DNA of 64,000 bases from CAZYME01 sp964648115 (GTDB taxonomy: Bacteria > Pseudomonadota > Gammaproteobacteria > Legionellales > Legionellaceae), in contig CAZYME010000012.1 of the NCBI GenBank assembly GCA_964648115.1, positions 5,481-69,480 on the forward strand. The letters run 5' to 3'. The translations under genes were made by a program, and so were the position numbers. The notes under the pieces were generated by a model that saw nothing but the letters and a program-made list of their open reading frames with translations, was not told the origin of the DNA and ran no database searches. Of the stretch, positions 33,811 through 41,791 are shown in pieces (within the stretch, counting starts at the first letter, position 1; each line of letters starts with the position of its first letter).

Positions 33811-36282
33811 ATGGATAACAGCTATATACCGCAAAAAATTGAAGAGCAGGCCCAACAATATTGGCTTAAAAAACAATCATTTAATGTTGTTGAAGACTTA
33901 AATAAAGAAAAGTTTTACTGCTTATCCATGTTTCCATACCCTAGTGGTTCTTTACATATGGGCCATGTTAGAAATTACACATTGGGTGATGTTATTGCCC
34001 GATATCAGCGTGCTTTGGGTAAAAACGTATTACAACCAATTGGTTGGGATGCTTTCGGTCTACCTGCTGAAAATGCCGCTATCAAACACGGGATACCTCC
34101 AGCGGTCTGGACAAAACAAAATATAGCCGCAATGAAGGAACAGTTTTTAAGATTGGGAAATGCTTATGATTGGCGGCGTGAGATAACCACATGTGATCCT
34201 GATTATTATCGATGGGAGCAGTGGTTTTTCATCAAGCTCTACGAAAAAGGATTGGTTTACAAAAAAAATGCCGTCGTAAATTGGGATCCGGTTGATAAAA
34301 CAGTTTTGGCCAACGAACAAGTTGTTGACGGCCGTGGCTGGCGCTCCGGCGCATTGGTGGAGCGTAAAGAGATTTCACAATGGTTTATTAAAATCACTGC
34401 CTATGCAGATGAATTATTAAACGATTTAGATACCCTGGACGGTTGGCCTGCTCAAGTTAAGCAAATGCAACGTAATTGGATTGGGCGCTCCGAAGGTACT
34501 GAAATTTATTTTAAAGTAGAAAATTACGCTAAACGTTTAAAAATATATACTACCCGCCCTGATACGCTAATGGGGGCCACATATTTAGCAGTTGCATCAG
34601 ACCATCCACTGGCCAAACAAGCCGCAGCACATAATCCTGAGGTAAAAGCATTTCTTGCCAGCTGTCAAGGCGTGCGCATGGCTGAGGCCGAACTTGCGAC
34701 TATGGAAAAGCGCGGTATTGATACGGGCATGCTTGCTATCCATCCCGTCAGCGGTAATAAAATACCCGTGTGGGTGGCTAATTTTGTTTTAATGCAATAT
34801 GGTTCTGGTGCGGTAATGTCCGTTCCAGCACACGATCAACGCGATTGGGAGTTTGCTCATAAATATCAATTGCCAGCCAAAGAAGTAATTAAACCAGAAG
34901 GTACTGATCATGATTTTTCCACATCTGCATTTACCGGAGATGGGACACTAGTTAACTCTGATCAGTTTGATGGCTTATCCTCAAAAGATGCGAGAAAAAC
35001 CATCACTGCTTTTCTGAAAAAGCATGATGCTGGTAAAGCAATGGTTAATTATCGCTTGCGCGATTGGGGTGTGTCTAGGCAGCGTTATTGGGGCACACCT
35101 ATTCCTATGATTACCTGTGAGGATTGTGGGATTGTACCTGTTCCTGAGGCCGATTTACCGGTTGTATTACCAGAACAAATTGAATTGACAGGCAGCGGCT
35201 CTCCTTTAGCGCAATGCAGTGAATTTATTCATACCACCTGCCCTAAATGCGGCCAAGACGCCAATCGTGAATCTGATACGTTTGATACATTTGTGGAATC
35301 ATCCTGGTACTATGCTAGGTTCGCTTGCAAAGGGCAAGACAAAGCTATGCTTGACGATCGTGCAAAATATTGGACCCCGGTGGATCAGTATGTAGGTGGT
35401 ATTGAACATGCAGTTATGCATTTACTTTACGCCCGCTTTTTCCATAAGTTAATGCGTGATGAAGGGCTGGTAAATTCAGATGAACCATTTTTGGCGTTAT
35501 TAAGCCAAGGGATGGTTTTAAAAGATGGGCACAAAATGTCCAAATCCATAGGTAATATCGTAGATCCTAATCATTTAATTGATACTTACGGTGCCGATAC
35601 AGCACGTTTATTTGTGATGTTTGCAGCCCCTCCTGAGCAGTCCCTAGAGTGGTCAGATGCTGCTGTAGAGGGAGCTCACCGCTTCTTGAAACGTCTTTGG
35701 GCTTTTGCTTATCAACATCAACAAATGATGATCGATATTAATGACTTGCTTGCTGATGGAAACAACAAAATCAATTGGCAAAACTGCGAGAATCGCCTTA
35801 AAAAATCGAGGTTAGTTGTTCACCAAATACTAGCCCAAGCAACACACGATTACGAAAGACATCAGTTTAACACGGTTGTTTCCGGTTGTATGAAGCTCTT
35901 TAATGAGCTTTCTGCATACCAAGTTGAAACAGAAGAAGATAAATACTTTTTACATTCAGGGATAACATTTCTTCTCCAATTGCTTGCGCCAATCACACCC
36001 CATATTTGCCATCATTTATGGCAGCAACTCGGGTTTGAAAAAATCATTATCGATGCGCTTTGGCCTAAATTTGATAAAAGCGCATTAAAAACAGATGAGG
36101 TTGATTTTGTTGTGCAAGTAAACGGTAAGCTTCGAGCTCAATTTACGGCAAATAGTGATACGCCTGAGTCATCTTTAATTGAAATGGCAAAAGAACAGGC
36201 CTCGCCTTTTCTTACCGGGAAATCCGTCACAAAATCGATAGTAGTTCCGCATCGGCAGTTGATTAATTTGGTTATTAATTAA
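33811..36282 (+). CDS. leuS: Leucyl-tRNA synthetase
   Basis: 823 residues, class Ia. The HIGH-type motif is GSLHMGHVRNY, the editing (CP1) domain shows TTRPDTLMGATYLAVA, and the KMSKS loop is DGHKMSKSIGN. The C-terminal anticodon-binding region is complete. The start at ATG 33811 (MDNSYIPQKIEEQAQQYW) is chosen from family N-termini; a TTG five codons upstream is in frame but not needed. The stop is directly followed by the ATG of lptE (no gap), indicating coupling. First gene of leuS-lptE-holA. Confidence 0.97.
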   Translation: MDNSYIPQKIEEQAQQYWLKKQSFNVVEDLNKEKFYCLSMFPYPSGSLHMGHVRNYTLGDVIARYQRALGKNVLQPIGWDAFGLPAENAAIKHGIPPAVWTKQNIAAMKEQFLRLGNAYDWRREITTCDPDYYRWEQWFFIKLYEKGLVYKKNAVVNWDPVDKTVLANEQVVDGRGWRSGALVERKEISQWFIKITAYADELLNDLDTLDGWPAQVKQMQRNWIGRSEGTEIYFKVENYAKRLKIYTTRPDTLMGATYLAVASDHPLAKQAAAHNPEVKAFLASCQGVRMAEAELATMEKRGIDTGMLAIHPVSGNKIPVWVANFVLMQYGSGAVMSVPAHDQRDWEFAHKYQLPAKEVIKPEGTDHDFSTSAFTGDGTLVNSDQFDGLSSKDARKTITAFLKKHDAGKAMVNYRLRDWGVSRQRYWGTPIPMITCEDCGIVPVPEADLPVVLPEQIELTGSGSPLAQCSEFIHTTCPKCGQDANRESDTFDTFVESSWYYARFACKGQDKAMLDDRAKYWTPVDQYVGGIEHAVMHLLYARFFHKLMRDEGLVNSDEPFLALLSQGMVLKDGHKMSKSIGNIVDPNHLIDTYGADTARLFVMFAAPPEQSLEWSDAAVEGAHRFLKRLWAFAYQHQQMMIDINDLLADGNNKINWQNCENRLKKSRLVVHQILAQATHDYERHQFNTVVSGCMKLFNELSAYQVETEEDKYFLHSGITFLLQLLAPITPHICHHLWQQLGFEKIIIDALWPKFDKSALKTDEVDFVVQVNGKLRAQFTANSDTPESSLIEMAKEQASPFLTGKSVTKSIVVPHRQLINLVIN

Positions 36283-36819
36283 ATGCGGTTTCTATCTCGG
36301 CTGCTTATATTAACAACGCTTGCATTAGCCGGGTGTGGATTTCATCTCCGTGGGATGATTGATGCTGATTCTATTCGGTGGTTAAACAGCGTGGCTATTG
36401 TTATACAACAGGCACATCGAGATTTAGAGCCTTTATTGAGAAACCAATTAAAAGCGTATGATGTTACGGTGACAACTGACCCTGCTCTCGCTCAGTATTG
36501 GTTGATCATTGAAAATGAAGATCTGCAGCAGAATATTAGCAGCATAAGCTCAAGCACCACCCCGCGGCAATACGAATTAACCTATATATTGAATTTTAAA
36601 TTACAGCGCGCAAAAGGGGCTGAAGTTATTCCATTAAACCGAGTTGTGATCACTCGACAAATTACACTCAATAGTGATCGCATATTAGGGTCAAAAGATG
36701 AAGCAGATCAGCAAAAAGCCGAGATGAGGCAAGACGCAGTTATACAAATTCTGAATCGTTTGAGCCATGCTGCACCAAGTATTGAGGCGCCTAGGATTAT
36801 GTCATCCAGAACGCACTAA
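36283..36819 (+). CDS. lptE: LPS-assembly lipoprotein LptE
   Basis: 178 residues. The signal peptide ends LALAGCGFHLRG with a lipobox Cys18, followed by the GFHLRG segment typical of LptE. The rest (ALAQYWLIIENEDLQQNIS, YILNFKLQRA, ITLNSDRILGSKDE) fits the family. It plugs the LptD barrel in the outer membrane. Directly abuts leuS, as in most gammaproteobacteria. The partner holA is pushed about 270 bp away by repeat elements. Confidence 0.94.
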   Translation: MRFLSRLLILTTLALAGCGFHLRGMIDADSIRWLNSVAIVIQQAHRDLEPLLRNQLKAYDVTVTTDPALAQYWLIIENEDLQQNISSISSSTTPRQYELTYILNFKLQRAKGAEVIPLNRVVITRQITLNSDRILGSKDEADQQKAEMRQDAVIQILNRLSHAAPSIEAPRIMSSRTH

Positions 36820-36837
36820 CAAACAAGACAGGACTGC

Positions 36838-37056
36838 AGCCTGGATGGAGCGCAGCGCAATCTGGGTTTATGGTGCCACAACACCTGGATTACGGCTTCG
36901 CCGTAATAGGTCACGGGGTATGTAAATTACGTCGTTGCGAGCGTTATCGAAGCAATCTAGTGGCTTTAAGGGCGCTGGATTTCTTCGATAACGCTCGCAA
37001 CGACGTTTGGTTGGATGCCACGTGACCTGTTACGCTTCGCCCTCATCCGGGCTACA
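36838..37056. repeat. Composite repeat: outer REP-like element split by a family A palindrome
   Basis: Left part: CCTGGATGGAGCGCAGCG, then CACCTGGATTACGGCTTCGC and AATAGGTCACGG. Right part: CCACGTGACCTGTTACGC, CTTCGCCCTCATCCGGGC. Left and right pair as inverted repeats (TAGGTCACG against CGTGACCTG, ACGGCTTCGCCGTAA against TTACGCTTCGC). Between them stands the intact 78-bp family A palindrome (36929-37006). No gene in this gap. Confidence 0.7.
36929..37006. repeat. Palindromic element, family A, nested copy
   Basis: ACGTCGTTGCGAGCGTTATC and GATAACGCTCGCAACGACGT are perfect inverted repeats of 20 bp, extended inward by GAAGCAATC/GATTTCTTC-type pairing. It sits inside another repeat element between lptE and holA. 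Confidence 0.92.
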
Positions 37057-37092
37057 GTTTGGGTTGCTAACGGTTACATGGGTGTTACTAAC

Positions 37093-38091
37093 ATGTTAAT
37101 TAAATACCAAGCATTGATACCGCATTTAAAAAAAAACCTACAAGCAATGTATGTTTTAGTAGGCTCTGACCATTATTTGCTGAATGACGCGGCTTTTAAC
37201 ATCAAAAAAGCCTGGCGTCAGCGTGGAGAGACCGACGAAAAAACCTTACACATTAACACTACCGCAGACTGGAGCATGCTCCAAGAAGAAGCAAACAGCT
37301 ACTCCTTATTTTCCGAGCAAGTCCTGCTAGATGTGCGTTTTGATAAAAAAACCATTGATGCTGCTGGCAAAACCATATTGAATCACTATTTACAAAACCA
37401 CAATCCTCATTGCCTTATTATTCTGCACGCGAGTGCCGTGCCTGTTAAACAATTACAATGGCTTTCGAATCACGAACATGTGACTTTGGTGCAGGTTACC
37501 CCCCTTACAGGCTCTGCATTACAGGGCTGGATCGTTAACCAATTACAACTTCGCTCAATTGGGTATGAGCCCCAGGTGCCAGCACTTATTCATCAATACA
37601 CCCAAGGAAATTTGCTTGCCTGTGCTCAAACTATCGAAAAATTAGCACTTATCAGTGATAAAGCGAATGTATTAACAGTTGAAGACGTTAAAGCACAGCT
37701 GATTGACCAATGCGAGTATCAACTTTACGAGTTGGCAGATGCCTGTCTAACAGCTAATGCAGAAAAAGCGCTGCATCTACTTCGGCAAGCCAACAGTAAT
37801 CGCACCGAACCTACGCTAATATTGTGGTTACTTACCCAGGAGGTTCGCCAATTAATTCAACTATCCCATGCAATTAAACAGCAAGTAGCTTTCTCTATTG
37901 CTTGCAGCCAACAAAAAATTTGGCCTCAGCGCGCTAATTTGTATGAAAGAACACTAGCACGTTTACCATTGGCTAGGCTTTATGAGCTATTAAAAAACAG
38001 CAAACAGCTTGATGAGCAGATAAAATCCAATCAAAGCCAGCAAGTATGGAACGGTTTTGAGCAGTTAGCGCTTACATTATGCTTGGGATAA
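37093..38091 (+). CDS. holA: DNA polymerase III delta subunit
   Basis: 332 residues. Clamp-loader subunit that opens the beta clamp. N-terminal AMYVLVGSDHYLLNDAAFNI (about 18-37) matches the HolA start, followed by the AAA+-like fold and the collar domain at the C-terminus (LILWLLTQEVRQLIQLSHAI). The start at 37093 is chosen from the family. The frame stays open back to 37015, but that extra sequence is translated repeat DNA. Normally tightly linked to lptE; here separated by the composite repeat, which may provide or disturb a promoter. Confidence 0.93.
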   Translation: MLIKYQALIPHLKKNLQAMYVLVGSDHYLLNDAAFNIKKAWRQRGETDEKTLHINTTADWSMLQEEANSYSLFSEQVLLDVRFDKKTIDAAGKTILNHYLQNHNPHCLIILHASAVPVKQLQWLSNHEHVTLVQVTPLTGSALQGWIVNQLQLRSIGYEPQVPALIHQYTQGNLLACAQTIEKLALISDKANVLTVEDVKAQLIDQCEYQLYELADACLTANAEKALHLLRQANSNRTEPTLILWLLTQEVRQLIQLSHAIKQQVAFSIACSQQKIWPQRANLYERTLARLPLARLYELLKNSKQLDEQIKSNQSQQVWNGFEQLALTLCLG

Positions 38092-38271
38092 TCCTCTCCT
38101 GAATTACCTTCTGTTTATTGTCCAATTTGTCATCCCAGTGCAGGCGTTCGTCCAGGGCTTAACTTTAACGAAATACTAAGGTTCAGGTTTCCTTAAGAAT
38201 CAAATCCAATACCATATGATAAGTTATTTTATTATATGGTCTATAAAGAATGAGGCATTATCTTTAAAAGA

Positions 38272-38409
38272 TGGAAAAAAAAAGATTCAGGAAGGTTGAA
38301 TCAAAAGTTGGATGGGTTCATAAATCAAGCAACAGCGCTTATAAAATTAACGCCTTCCCCTGACATTGATGATGTCTACATTAAAGCTAGTTTTCTAATT
38401 AGAACATAA
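38272..38409 (+). CDS. Possible 45-residue protein
   Basis: MEKKDSGRLNQKLDGFINQA, then TALIKLTPSPDIDDV and a short end. Composition is protein-like, but no good ribosome site is seen: GAGG is about 15 bases away. It is the only coding-like item in the 398-bp gap between holA and the cyclase gene. It may be a fragment of a lost gene. Confidence 0.3.
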   Translation, partial: WKKKDSGRLNQKLDGFINQATALIKLTPSPDIDDVYIKASFLIRT

Positions 38410-38489
38410 AGACTACAGCACCCCTAGCCACATAAAAAACCAAATGTGCTGCTATAGCGCAAGGTGAGGTCGCGTTACAAGGAAATATC

Positions 38490-39845
38490 TTAAACCTGTG
38501 GGCTATTCCAATGCTCACCAAGTACGCTATAAAACCTTAATCGATCAACACCTTCATTTTTAGCAATATACATAGCGCGATCAGCATTTCTTACTAAGGT
38601 ATCAGGTTCAACACCATCCTGTGGGCTTAGTGTTATCCCTATACTTGCCGAAATTTTAATCTTTTGCTTCTTAATGGTAAAAGTCTTTTCTAAGGCTGTA
38701 GTAATTCTCACTGTTGTCAATCTAACTTGCTCAGCATCATGAACATCTTCAAGTATCACAGTAAACTCATCGCCACCCACACGAGCAAGCGTATCTGTAT
38801 CACGGATACAACCATTAATTCGCTTTGCAGCTTGCTTTAGCAAAAGGTCTCCAGCATTATGACCAAATGTATCATTTACATTTTTAAACTTGTCCAAATC
38901 AATAAACAATAGAGCGAAAACTTTACCTGAACGCTTAGAACTTTTCAAAACCTGTTTTAATTTTTCGCGAAACAAGCGACGGTTAACTAGCCCGGTCAAG
39001 GAATCGTAATTTGCGTTTTGCCATATTCTCTCCTCGGCAGATTTCCTCTCACTAATATCTCGCGACACACCCGCAATAGCCTCTAGTCTTCCCTTTTTAT
39101 CAAAAACGGGCGCAAAAACGCACTCAAAATAACGCGCCTCCTCTGATAGGGTATGAAATGTAACCTCACCGCGACACACCTCGTTAGTCTTGATGATATC
39201 TTGAATATAAGCCATCATCTTAGGTGCAGAAGGCATTGCAAAATTATAGACAGCGGTGCCCAATATTTCATGAGCCGGTATTTGGTATAGATCAATCATC
39301 GCCCTATTTACATACAAAAATTTGCCTTCAAGATCCAGAGTAAAACTCAAGTCAGGGGTGGACGATAACATAGTGTCGAAAAGACGATTTTTTTGTTCCA
39401 CAGCATAGGCGTAGCTAGCCACAGACTCAGTTATTGCTTGATCGATGGCTTCATTGAAACGCACAAGATCTGTAATATCATCAGCTGGGATTTTTTCATT
39501 AATTACAAGTGTAAAATGCTTGGTTACACTTGCACGCAACGCCCTGTACTCAGATATAATTTCATTAATATCGAAGCCATCCTCCATGCGGGCAATTCCA
39601 TGTTTCTCCGCAGCTGTATCTATAGGATCCTCTCGCAGCTGAAGTCCACGCGATTTTGCAGTCTGTTCTGATTTAGATTGGAACTCATTAAGATCAGTAG
39701 CAATCACTAAAAGCATTTTTTTAGCATGGTCGCGCAGCTTTTCTTTCCTATCTTTTTGGTCAGGTGTAAATATGGTGCTGGCGAAATTTTCCCATTCTTG
39801 GAGGATCTGCTCTATATTATCCAAAATCAATTTGGAAAGATTCAT
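38490..39845 (-). CDS. Diguanylate cyclase with RsbRD-like and PAS sensor domains
   Basis: 451 residues, no membrane helices. N-terminal about 1-150 helical RsbR-type domain (ILDNIEQILQEWENFAS, YRALRASVTKHF). PAS about 155-270 (SSTPDLSFTLDLEGKFLYVN, with the PAC end VSRDISERKSAEE). GGDEF domain about 280-440 with an intact RVGGDEFTVI active site and RDTD five residues before it, the inhibitory I-site. Makes cyclic-di-GMP with product inhibition. The signal sensed is unknown. Stands alone. Confidence 0.93.
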   Translation of the reverse strand: MNLSKLILDNIEQILQEWENFASTIFTPDQKDRKEKLRDHAKKMLLVIATDLNEFQSKSEQTAKSRGLQLREDPIDTAAEKHGIARMEDGFDINEIISEYRALRASVTKHFTLVINEKIPADDITDLVRFNEAIDQAITESVASYAYAVEQKNRLFDTMLSSTPDLSFTLDLEGKFLYVNRAMIDLYQIPAHEILGTAVYNFAMPSAPKMMAYIQDIIKTNEVCRGEVTFHTLSEEARYFECVFAPVFDKKGRLEAIAGVSRDISERKSAEERIWQNANYDSLTGLVNRRLFREKLKQVLKSSKRSGKVFALLFIDLDKFKNVNDTFGHNAGDLLLKQAAKRINGCIRDTDTLARVGGDEFTVILEDVHDAEQVRLTTVRITTALEKTFTIKKQKIKISASIGITLSPQDGVEPDTLVRNADRAMYIAKNEGVDRLRFYSVLGEHWNSPQV

Positions 39846-39931
39846 AGTATCTTCCTTAGGCTGAATCTTAGGGGCGAGTGTGTTGTTTCAGATGCTTAGT
39901 TTAATTATAGCCCTTTCCTAAATGAATGTAG

Positions 39932-40087
39932 GTTGGGGCCATGGCCTCACTTAAGGAAAGGCTGTCGTCCCCGCGAAGGCGGGGATCCATTTCTCCCATG
40001 GCTCCTAGCCCAAGTCAGGGATGGAGTCCCGCCTTTGCGGGAATGACAAAAATCTCTTAACTTAATGGCAGTGGACCATGGCCCAAC
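39932..40087. repeat. Palindromic element, family B, copy 2
   Basis: The core TGTCGTCCCCGCGAAGGCGG ... GGGAATGACA matches 15380-15467 at all but a few bases. The end CTTAATGGCAGT matches the copy 1 terminus. The outermost GTTGGGGCCATGG and CCATGGCCCAAC add a family D type inverted repeat. It lies between two minus-strand genes. Confidence 0.86.
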
Positions 40088-40093
40088 AAAGGT

Positions 40094-41380
40094 TTAATAA
40101 CGGTGATGCTCATCCTTCACCCATCTAAGTAAAAATGCGCCAATTATTTGATACAAAGGTAATATGGCTAATGCTATGTGGTAACTGGATAAAGAGAACT
40201 CGTGAGAACCGCCTGTATTTCCAAAACTATCCAATAATACCCCTATTGCTGGTTCAGTTATAGCATCTAAAAATGCATCACTGGCATTGATAAGAGAGAT
40301 AGCGGTGCCCGCCAGAAATAAGGGGTTGGACTCTTTTCCTATCACAAAAACGATAGGAAAAGCCCCTAAACTAAAACCAAAAAGAAACAGAAGCCCCCCT
40401 AGCATCCAAATAGGCATGGGATGACCATATATCACTAAGCTAATGCATGCCGCAGAAATAAGCGTGGTGTAAAACATGAAGGCACACCTATTGCGGACAC
40501 GATTGATAAATAGGGCAAACAAAGGGCCTGCGATTGCCAACCCAACAAATACTAAAGAGATTAAGCTGGGAGCCATTAATTTATCTAAGTTATAGGCTTT
40601 TTGTAGAAATGGATTACCCCACAAGCCGCAAAAAATAACAACGGGTGAAAATGCCAATCCACTATACCCAGTTAACAACCAATTTTGTTTGTTTTTTACT
40701 AGCATCATAATCCCACGCCACATATCATGTTTTTCATGAGGTTTATGATTTTGAGATTCGGTTGGCGCGCCAGATGAGGGACAATCTCTAACATACATTA
40801 AAAATAATACAGCCAGTGCCACCCCTACCCAACCTAGATGGTATAAACTAGCTCTCCATCCAACCTGCTGAATCAACCATGCAAGTGGCATCTGACCAAA
40901 AATAGCCCCAATCATAGCTGCAGTAACTAACAGAGATGTCAATAATGCATAATATTTTGTTGAAAACCAGATTGACGCGAGTTTTAAATAAGCAACTGTA
41001 GCAAATGACACGCCTATTCCAATTAATGCACGGGACCAAATGGCCATGTTCAATTGTTCTGCATAAGAAAAAATAAATATACCTATTGCACAGCAAAAAA
41101 TAGCACCTGTTGTAATCCATCTTGTCCCATAATGATCAATGATAATACCGGCAAATAGAGGTACAATTAGATACGTCCAGAAGTAAACACCCGACAATAC
41201 ACCCAGACCTAAGCCTTTCAAGTGAAAAGCCTCCATAAGCTGGGGGGCCATAATGCTGGGAAAATTTTGTAAAATATATTTATAAAATAAAAAAGCCGCG
41301 CACAGGACCATAATGAAAATCGCGCGCTTGGTGCTTTTAATTTGAAACGTGGATGCGCTTGCATCGGGTGAATCTACCAT
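40094..41380 (-). CDS. Major-facilitator transporter, Pht-like
   Basis: 428 residues with 12 predicted helices. Early sequence FLFYKYILQNFPSIMAPQLM, then GLGVLSGVYFWTYLIVPLFA and IGVSFATVAYLKLASIWFS, reads like the Pht (phagosomal transporter) family of Legionella, whose members take up amino acids or nucleosides in the vacuole. Substrate cannot be read from the sequence. A family B repeat directly follows the gene. The 410-bp AT-rich gap upstream is shared with the divergent SET-domain gene. Confidence 0.85.
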   Translation of the reverse strand: MVDSPDASASTFQIKSTKRAIFIMVLCAAFLFYKYILQNFPSIMAPQLMEAFHLKGLGLGVLSGVYFWTYLIVPLFAGIIIDHYGTRWITTGAIFCCAIGIFIFSYAEQLNMAIWSRALIGIGVSFATVAYLKLASIWFSTKYYALLTSLLVTAAMIGAIFGQMPLAWLIQQVGWRASLYHLGWVGVALAVLFLMYVRDCPSSGAPTESQNHKPHEKHDMWRGIMMLVKNKQNWLLTGYSGLAFSPVVIFCGLWGNPFLQKAYNLDKLMAPSLISLVFVGLAIAGPLFALFINRVRNRCAFMFYTTLISAACISLVIYGHPMPIWMLGGLLFLFGFSLGAFPIVFVIGKESNPLFLAGTAISLINASDAFLDAITEPAIGVLLDSFGNTGGSHEFSLSSYHIALAILPLYQIIGAFLLRWVKDEHHRY

Positions 41381-41704
41381 TGTGCTCCCCTCAAGTAATT
41401 AATGTATTAGCATTTTATTATTTGACTATCTCCCCTAGAGGAGCCAAATAATCATAAACGCAACTCTAGGGGGAAGAGAGAAAGAGTACAGCCACCACAA
41501 TAGAAATAGGCGCAGAAGAAAAAATAACTCGCAGCAACGCAGAGCAGTTCGTTAAACAAGATGTAAGTTGCTGGCAATTATTCATTCTTAACACACTATA
41601 TTAGAATATATTTTGAACACAATAATACTAACAACCTAAGCAATAGATTGTCAAATAAAAAACCAATAAAAACCAATAAATAATGAGAGCAGAATAACAG
41701 CATA

Positions 41705-41733
41705 TTGAAACTTTTAAGAACAGTGAATATAAT
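41705..41733 (+). promoter_or_regulatory. Near-consensus sigma-70 promoter of the SET-domain gene
   Basis: TTGAAA (41705-41710), a 17-base spacer and TATAAT (41728-41733). One base differs from the ideal -35 and the -10 is perfect. The predicted leader is about 50 bases. It lies in the 410-bp AT-rich gap between divergent genes; no other gene-like signal was seen there apart from ACCAATAAAA direct repeats near 41670. Confidence 0.75.
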
Positions 41734-41791
41734 CACTGATTACAATTATGCCAATATGGTTATATAATTTATTTTCTGATAGGTTAAACTA

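Noticed and set aside
37015..37092. 26-residue N-terminal extension of HolA
   Set aside because: It reads through repeat DNA; HolA homologues begin near MLIKYQAL at 37093.
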